In this document: positions 59,547 to 64,000 of the stretch, piece after piece
How positions within the stretch are numbered: the stretch's first letter is position 1
How the letters are laid out: every line of letters begins with the position of its first letter
Assembly (NCBI RefSeq): GCF_000801955.1
Contig: NZ_JSZO01000002.1
Coordinates: 186,001-250,000 of the forward strand
Direction of reading: 5' to 3'
Source: Ralstonia sp. A12
GTDB lineage: Bacteria; Pseudomonadota; Gammaproteobacteria; Burkholderiales; Burkholderiaceae
DNA: 64,000 bases
The notes under the pieces: model-generated
Seen by the model: only the letters and a program-made list of their open reading frames with translations
The model's database searches: none
Told to the model about the DNA's origin: nothing
Made by a program: the position numbers and the translations under genes

Positions 59547-60713
59547 TCAGGCGGTAGCGACTTCGGTTTCCGGGCGGGCCTTTGCAGTGGAGATGCGCGT
59601 GCGCAGCCCGGTCAGGAAGCGCGGCAGCTCGTCATGCAGCAGGTGTTGGAGCGATGGCGCACCAAACGGCCACTCCGTGGTGGCCAGGTCGGGCGAGCGC
59701 ACCAGCAGGCGACTGAGGTAGCGCGTGACCGCCAGGTTGCGCGCGACGGCGCCCAGGCGCGGCAGCTCATAGGCGTCCAGATCGCGGGCGAGGATGGCGC
59801 GCGCCAGCACCGCCGCATCTTCAATGCCGAGGTTCATGTTGGTGCCGCCGATCGGGCTGAATTGGTGCCACGCATCACCGGCAAAGAACACGCGCCCCAC
59901 GCGTGCGCGGCTGGCAATGCGGTGGCCGAATGCGCTGTGCGTGATCCAGTGCAGGTGTTGCACGTGGGCCGTGATGGGCGTCATGTCGCGGATGATGCGT
60001 TCAATGAACGCGGCATCGAAACCGCTCTGCGGGTCTTCACCCGGGAAGGACGCGATCACGCGGTAGCTGCCGCCCGGGATCGGCACGATCATCAGGTAGC
60101 CATCTACACCGCAGAAGCAGTGCATCTCGTCGTTGGCCAGCGGCAGCGCGTCGAAGCTCACGTCTGCCACGACAAAGTAGCCCGCATACATGACCTGGTC
60201 GACGGGTACCTCGAGCAGGCGACGTGCCGTGCTGTTGCCGCCATCGCACGCGATGACGTGGTCGGCAAAGATGCGCTCTTCGGTGCCATCCAGATGGGTA
60301 CAGGTGGCGACCACGCCGGTGGGCGTCTCCTCCAGCGCCTGCAGTTCCAGCCCCTGGCGGATCGACACGCCCAGCTCGGAAATCCGCCGATACAGCGCGC
60401 GCTCGATCACGTCTTGTGTGAGGTGGAAGAAGTGCGGACGCGCAATGTCGAGCTGGTGGAAGTTGATGTCGGCAAAGTACGTACGGCGCCGGTACAGGTT
60501 CATGCGCGGCACGCGCAGGCCCAGCGCATCCAGCTGCGCGCCAATGCCAAGCTGGTCGAACACGGCCAGGCTCGCCTGGTTGACGGCAATGCCGCGCGGC
60601 AGGGTCGACAGCTCCAGCCGCTTGTCGATGATCTGCACCGCCTCGCCCTGCTGGGCGAGCAGCCCGGCCAGCGTCATCCCCACGGGGCCGCACCCGACGA
60701 TCAGTAGGCTCAT
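59547..60713 (-). CDS. FAD-dependent aromatic-type monooxygenase (UbiH/PheA/TetX-like)
   Basis: A 388-residue flavoprotein hydroxylase. The FAD GxGxxG motif is LLIVGCGPVGMTLAGLLAQQ; VIACDGGNSTARRLL is the DG motif that binds FAD/NAD(P)H; FFAGDAWHQFSPIGG is the GD motif. GGAG ribosome site before the ATG. Lies 10 nt downstream of the hydrolase gene. Hydroxylates or epoxidises an aromatic or polyketide-like substrate (inference). Confidence 0.9.
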   Translation of the reverse strand: MSLLIVGCGPVGMTLAGLLAQQGEAVQIIDKRLELSTLPRGIAVNQASLAVFDQLGIGAQLDALGLRVPRMNLYRRRTYFADINFHQLDIARPHFFHLTQDVIERALYRRISELGVSIRQGLELQALEETPTGVVATCTHLDGTEERIFADHVIACDGGNSTARRLLEVPVDQVMYAGYFVVADVSFDALPLANDEMHCFCGVDGYLMIVPIPGGSYRVIASFPGEDPQSGFDAAFIERIIRDMTPITAHVQHLHWITHSAFGHRIASRARVGRVFFAGDAWHQFSPIGGTNMNLGIEDAAVLARAILARDLDAYELPRLGAVARNLAVTRYLSRLLVRSPDLATTEWPFGAPSLQHLLHDELPRFLTGLRTRISTAKARPETEVATA

Positions 60714-60723
60714 GGCCGGCTCC

Positions 60724-61557
60724 TTACAGCGTCTTGGAAAATTCGAGGATCAGCTTGCCGCACACCTCGGGCGCTTCTAGGTGCGGTACGTGTCCCACGT
60801 CTTCCAGGATGTGCACGTTGGCGGGCTGGATGCGCGGCACGCGGGCCTGCAGCTTGTCGTAGTAGGCGTTGTCGATGAAGGCGTCGTTTTTGCCGCCGAT
60901 GTACAGGAAGGGCACCTTGCTGCCCGACAGAATGGCCAGCTCATCCAGCCAGCCTTGCGTCTTGAGGTGGATTGCGAACTGCTCGCGAAAGTTGCCGTCG
61001 GATTCCTTGATGTCCGCCAGCATGCGTTTGTAGACTTCGGTGCCGGCTTGCGAGACGTCGAGGTAGGCACGCGTGAGCGCATCGGCCTCGTCGCCCACCA
61101 GGTGGTTCTTGAAGGCGAGTTCCTTGGGCGCCTCGGGGCGAAAGTTGGAGAACGCATCTTCGCGGCTGACGGCATGCACGCCGGCGATCGACACGAGGCC
61201 GAGCAGGTTCGGATCCTTGAACAGCGATTGCGTTGCGATGTTGGCGCCCACGCTGTTGCCTGCGGCAATGATCTCGTGCAGCGACAGGCGGTGGCGGAAC
61301 TCTTCAAACAAGGTGCGCAGGCCGATCATGCTGTACTGAAAGCCGAAGCGCGCCACGTCGATGTGGTCCGACAGGCCGTGGCCCGGAAAGTCCAGCGCGA
61401 TCAGGTTGAACTGGTCGCCCAGAATCGGTTCCAGATCGGCGAAAGAAGCGGCGGTGGACGCCGTGCCGTGCAGAAAGACGATGGTGGGCGCGTTGGCCTT
61501 GCCACCTTGCAGATAGTGCAGCTTGCCGAAATCGAAATTCAGGAATCTGGATTGCAT
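60724..61557 (-). CDS. Alpha/beta hydrolase (MhpC-like)
   Basis: A 277-residue cytosolic hydrolase. IVFLHGTASTAASFADLEPI is the oxyanion region, AAGNSVGANIATQSL the nucleophile elbow (Ser), and HILEDVGHVPHLEAPE the catalytic His region; an acid is likely in GGKNDAFID. The ATG at 61557 overlaps the MFS stop codon (TGATG); a GTG at 61560 is also in frame. Middle gene of the cluster. Possible roles are ester or C-C bond hydrolysis or thioesterase-like release. Confidence 0.88.
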   Translation of the reverse strand: MQSRFLNFDFGKLHYLQGGKANAPTIVFLHGTASTAASFADLEPILGDQFNLIALDFPGHGLSDHIDVARFGFQYSMIGLRTLFEEFRHRLSLHEIIAAGNSVGANIATQSLFKDPNLLGLVSIAGVHAVSREDAFSNFRPEAPKELAFKNHLVGDEADALTRAYLDVSQAGTEVYKRMLADIKESDGNFREQFAIHLKTQGWLDELAILSGSKVPFLYIGGKNDAFIDNAYYDKLQARVPRIQPANVHILEDVGHVPHLEAPEVCGKLILEFSKTL

Positions 61558-63122
61558 CACAGGGCTCCTTCGAGGTGTTCGTTGCGGGATTGGGGGGTGT
61601 CGGTGGATTCGGCAGGGCGCGTTTCCTTGCGCTTGAACAGCGCAACCGACAGGCCGATGCCGATGGCGGCCAGCAGCGCGTTGAATGCCATCAACGCACG
61701 CATGGCGGGCACGTAGCTCGTGTTGACGAGATCGCGCACGGTATCGATCGGGTGATCGGCAAACGTGCCTGCGACGTTGACCAGGTTCTGGCTGGCATTG
61801 ACGAGGCCTTGCAGGGCGCGCAACTGCTCGGGTGTGAACGTGGCGGCTGCGCTGGCGATATGGCGTGCGAGTTCAAGTTCCCCCACCTTGCTCAGGATCA
61901 GCCCTGACACCGCCACCCCGAACATTGCGCCCACCATCGACAGCGTGAAGAACAGGCCGATGGCCGTGCCCGTGTGCTTGGGCGACACCTGCGACGTCGC
62001 GCCGTTGATGGTGGCGGTGGTGAGCGTTCCGTTGGACAGCCCGAAGCTCACCAGCCCGATCACGAACAGCACGATGGACAAGTCGACACGCAGCGTGAGG
62101 AACGCTGCGCAGCTCACCAGCAGCAACGTCATGCCCGTGAGTGTGGGCAGCTTGTAGCCGTGGCGGTCGATGACCTTGCCGGTAATCGGCCCCACCACGA
62201 AGATGCACGCCGTCATGCACAGCACCCACAGCCCAGCACGCACCTTCGAGTAGTTCAGGATGTTCTGCATGAACAACGGCAGCACGAACAGGAAGCTCGC
62301 CATCACGAAGTTGAAGATGATGCGGATGCCCACCACCGTCAGGTAGGTGCCGTTCTTCAGCAGCGACAGATTGATGAGCGGTGCCTCCACACGCAGGCTG
62401 CGGCGCACGAACAGCACGGTCGAGATGGCGCCCACCCCTGCCAGCGCGCCGATCTGCGCCCACGTGAGCGTGGCCAGCGCGTTGGACAGCACGATCAGGC
62501 AGCCCAGCCCCAGCAGGTATAGCGGCACGCCCACCACGTCGAGCTTGCGAGCACTCAGCTCGTTCGCGTCGTCACGGTCGACGAACGCGGCGGTCAGCAG
62601 CAGCGACAGCAACCCCAGCGGCACGTTGATGAGAAAGATCATCTCCCACCCGAACGCCTGCAGGATGAAGCCGCCCAGCGGCGGCCCCGCCGCCAGCCCG
62701 ATCCCGGTAATGGTGACGGCCACGCCCGTTGCCAGGCCCTTCTGCTCGGGCGGAAACGCCTTGCCGATCAGGATGAGCGCCAGCCCCAGCGTGGCTGAGA
62801 AGCCGATGCCCTGAACAAAGCGCGCCGCGATGATGGCCTCGATGCTGTGTGCAAACGCCCCGATGTAGAGCGACGACAGCACGAACAGCAGCCCGCCCGC
62901 CATGAACACACGCTTCTTGCCGTAGCGGTCGGCCAGCACGCCCGACAGACAGAAGAACGCCGCCGCAGCCGCCAGGTAACTGACGATCACCAGCTGAATC
63001 TGCTCGATGCTGGCGTTGAAATCTTTGGAGAATTCCGCCAGCGCCAGATTGACGATGGTCAGGTCCAGGTTGATCAGCAACAGGTAGATGCCGATCGAAA
63101 ACAGCACGATCCATTTCTTCAT
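61557..63122 (-). CDS. MFS exporter, DHA2 (EmrB/QacA) family
   Basis: A 521-residue 14-helix drug/metabolite:H+ antiporter. LDLTIVNLALAEFSKDF (motif D1), GVLADRYGKKRVFMAGGLLF (motif A) and GLAAGPPLGGFILQAFGWEM (motif C, antiporter) are visible. Likely exports the cluster's product and confers self-resistance (inference). The ATG at 63122 starts the membrane-anchored part; the frame is open to 63149. Its stop overlaps the hydrolase ATG by one base. Confidence 0.9.
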   Translation of the reverse strand: MKKWIVLFSIGIYLLLINLDLTIVNLALAEFSKDFNASIEQIQLVIVSYLAAAAAFFCLSGVLADRYGKKRVFMAGGLLFVLSSLYIGAFAHSIEAIIAARFVQGIGFSATLGLALILIGKAFPPEQKGLATGVAVTITGIGLAAGPPLGGFILQAFGWEMIFLINVPLGLLSLLLTAAFVDRDDANELSARKLDVVGVPLYLLGLGCLIVLSNALATLTWAQIGALAGVGAISTVLFVRRSLRVEAPLINLSLLKNGTYLTVVGIRIIFNFVMASFLFVLPLFMQNILNYSKVRAGLWVLCMTACIFVVGPITGKVIDRHGYKLPTLTGMTLLLVSCAAFLTLRVDLSIVLFVIGLVSFGLSNGTLTTATINGATSQVSPKHTGTAIGLFFTLSMVGAMFGVAVSGLILSKVGELELARHIASAAATFTPEQLRALQGLVNASQNLVNVAGTFADHPIDTVRDLVNTSYVPAMRALMAFNALLAAIGIGLSVALFKRKETRPAESTDTPQSRNEHLEGAL

Positions 63123-63188
63123 GAGATGGCCTCTTGCACCGGCAGACACCGCGCGGGCATCTGCCGGTCAACGGGTGGCTGGGCGGGG

Positions 63189-64000
63189 TCAGTGGAACAT
63201 GCGCCAGCTGTCTTCGTGGCGCACCAGGAAGGCGCCGATCGTGCGGCGCACGGCCTGGCATTGCTCCACGGCATGCATGACGCGCGTGTTGAGCACGTGC
63301 AGCTGGCCGGGTTTGCCATGCACCACCAGCTTGGGCACGTCTTCAAGCTGGGGGATGCTTTGATTGGCAAAGAACTCGGCCATCAGTGTGTGCAATTGGG
63401 CGAAGTCCTGCGGGCGGTAGTCCCAGAACACGAGGCCCGTGCCTTCATCGGAATCCGCCACCGACAGGAACACCGAGATCTGGTTCTTCAGCTCGGAGTA
63501 GTTCTCGCCAATCGGCCAGTTGCCCGGGTCGCGCGAGAAGTGGATGGCGTCGCAATGCGGCGGCACGCTGTACACGCCTTCCTTCTTGGGCTGGAACTCG
63601 CGTTTGGAGGTGAGCGGAAACTCCGCCCACGTGCCTACCTGCACGGTGTCAATGTGCAGCGCATCGTGAATGAGCCGCGCGAAGGCGGTGTTGCGCAGTT
63701 GCCCGTTGAAGCGGCCGGCATAGGCAAAGTAGTCGGCCAGCCCGACCACGAGCTTTTCGTTTTCCAGAAACTGCATCGGCCCGACGGCTACGCCGGTGTT
63801 GGCCACGCCCGAGAGCGAGCGGTGCGGAATCACCTCGGGGTAGGCCGGGTCGGCCCACCACGTATCGAGTTGTTCGGGCTGCACCACATCCAGCAACACG
63901 GCAATCGCATCACCATCGCGCACCAGCGCCACGGCTTCATCGATGTGCAGGTCACGGGTTTCGGCGGGTGCGCCAAAGCGGTGGATTTCGGAGCGATACG
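63189..64000 (-). CDS. Fe(II)/2-oxoglutarate oxygenase-like protein, 5' end outside window
   Basis: The frame is open past the right edge, so the GTG at 63932 is not the true start; about 269 C-terminal residues are visible. H-x-D in VPPHCDAIHFSRDPGNWP and the distal His and Arg in LHVLNTRVMHAVEQC-QAVRRT fit an iron-dependent 2OG oxygenase. Visible N-terminal part reads RSEIHRFGAPAETRDLHIDE. It is 66 nt upstream of the MFS exporter and so the first visible gene of the cluster. Substrate unknown. Confidence 0.72.
   Translation of the reverse strand, partial: YRSEIHRFGAPAETRDLHIDEAVALVRDGDAIAVLLDVVQPEQLDTWWADPAYPEVIPHRSLSGVANTGVAVGPMQFLENEKLVVGLADYFAYAGRFNGQLRNTAFARLIHDALHIDTVQVGTWAEFPLTSKREFQPKKEGVYSVPPHCDAIHFSRDPGNWPIGENYSELKNQISVFLSVADSDEGTGLVFWDYRPQDFAQLHTLMAEFFANQSIPQLEDVPKLVVHGKPGQLHVLNTRVMHAVEQCQAVRRTIGAFLVRHEDSWRMFH

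Noticed and set aside
58965-60707. Plus-strand open frame of 580 codons
   Set aside because: Antisense to the acyltransferase and monooxygenase genes; shadow frame.
1-64000. CRISPR arrays, insertion sequences, phage genes, tRNA/rRNA
   Set aside because: No spaced direct repeats, transposase, integrase, structural RNA or att-like boundary pattern was found by eye; a covariance-model search would be decisive for small RNAs.

Overview
The window is GC-rich, densely packed beta-proteobacterial DNA. The gene content points to Ralstonia or a close Burkholderiaceae relative: a zwf-pgl-glk Entner-Doudoroff operon with a nearby HexR/RpiR regulator, a 2-hydroxycarboxylate transporter, TtuA/DmlR-type LysR regulators and a LuxR-type AHL receptor. 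The genus is an inference. No rRNA, tRNA, CRISPR array, insertion sequence or phage gene was recognised. Many genes are catabolic or accessory, which would fit a secondary replicon, but nothing in the sequence proves that.

Layout. 1-5.8 kb: the 3' part of zwf, then pgl, glk, a CzcE-like periplasmic protein, convergent hexR, and a secreted sedolisin protease. 5.9-9.7 kb: a QseBC-type two-component system followed by a Do/DegP-type protease. 9.7-16.4 kb: an AraC regulator divergent from an exported alpha/beta hydrolase, then a 2HCT transporter with a LeuCD-type hydratase pair and a divergent LysR. 16.4-23.9 kb: a GntR regulator divergent from a catabolic unit (serine-glyoxylate-type aminotransferase, MFS importer, 2-oxopentenoate hydratase-like protein, large FAD/Fe-S 2-hydroxyacid dehydrogenase), with TTGCATGCAA-type operators between them. 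24-25.6 kb: VOC protein, ArsR and SRPBCC genes. 25.7-31.5 kb: a minus-strand run of NadM-Nudix, NAMPT, a radical SAM protein, a PLP enzyme and a methyltransferase. 32-37.2 kb: a C4-dicarboxylate/tartrate module (pyruvate kinase, DctA, tartrate/D-malate dehydrogenase, divergent LysR). 37.2-53.4 kb: mostly single genes, including secreted chorismate mutase, GFA protein, ATP-grasp enzyme, signal-less solute-binding-like protein, KptA, diguanylate cyclase, cysteine synthase-like protein, degenerate M50-like membrane protein, Crp/Fnr regulator, ketopantoate reductase, PhoD phosphatase, AhpD-like protein and a secreted discoidin protein. 53.9-55.1 kb: a D-tartrate-dehydratase-like enolase superfamily enzyme. 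55.1-57.2 kb: an AbiE-like toxin-antitoxin pair with two palindromic operators around its promoter. 57.6-64 kb: a LuxR-type receptor convergent with a five-gene tailoring/export cluster (membrane acyltransferase, FAD monooxygenase, alpha/beta hydrolase, MFS exporter, Fe(II)/2OG-oxygenase-like protein) that runs off the right edge.

Most promising for new biology: (i) the LuxR-associated cluster at the right edge; (ii) the radical SAM/PLP/methyltransferase trio coupled to direct nicotinamide salvage; (iii) the AbiE-like pair, whose antitoxin carries a PD-(D/E)XK-like N-terminus; (iv) the LeuCD/2HCT/LysR locus, better explained as dicarboxylate hydration than as leucine synthesis. All functional calls come from reading motifs and architecture, without database searches.
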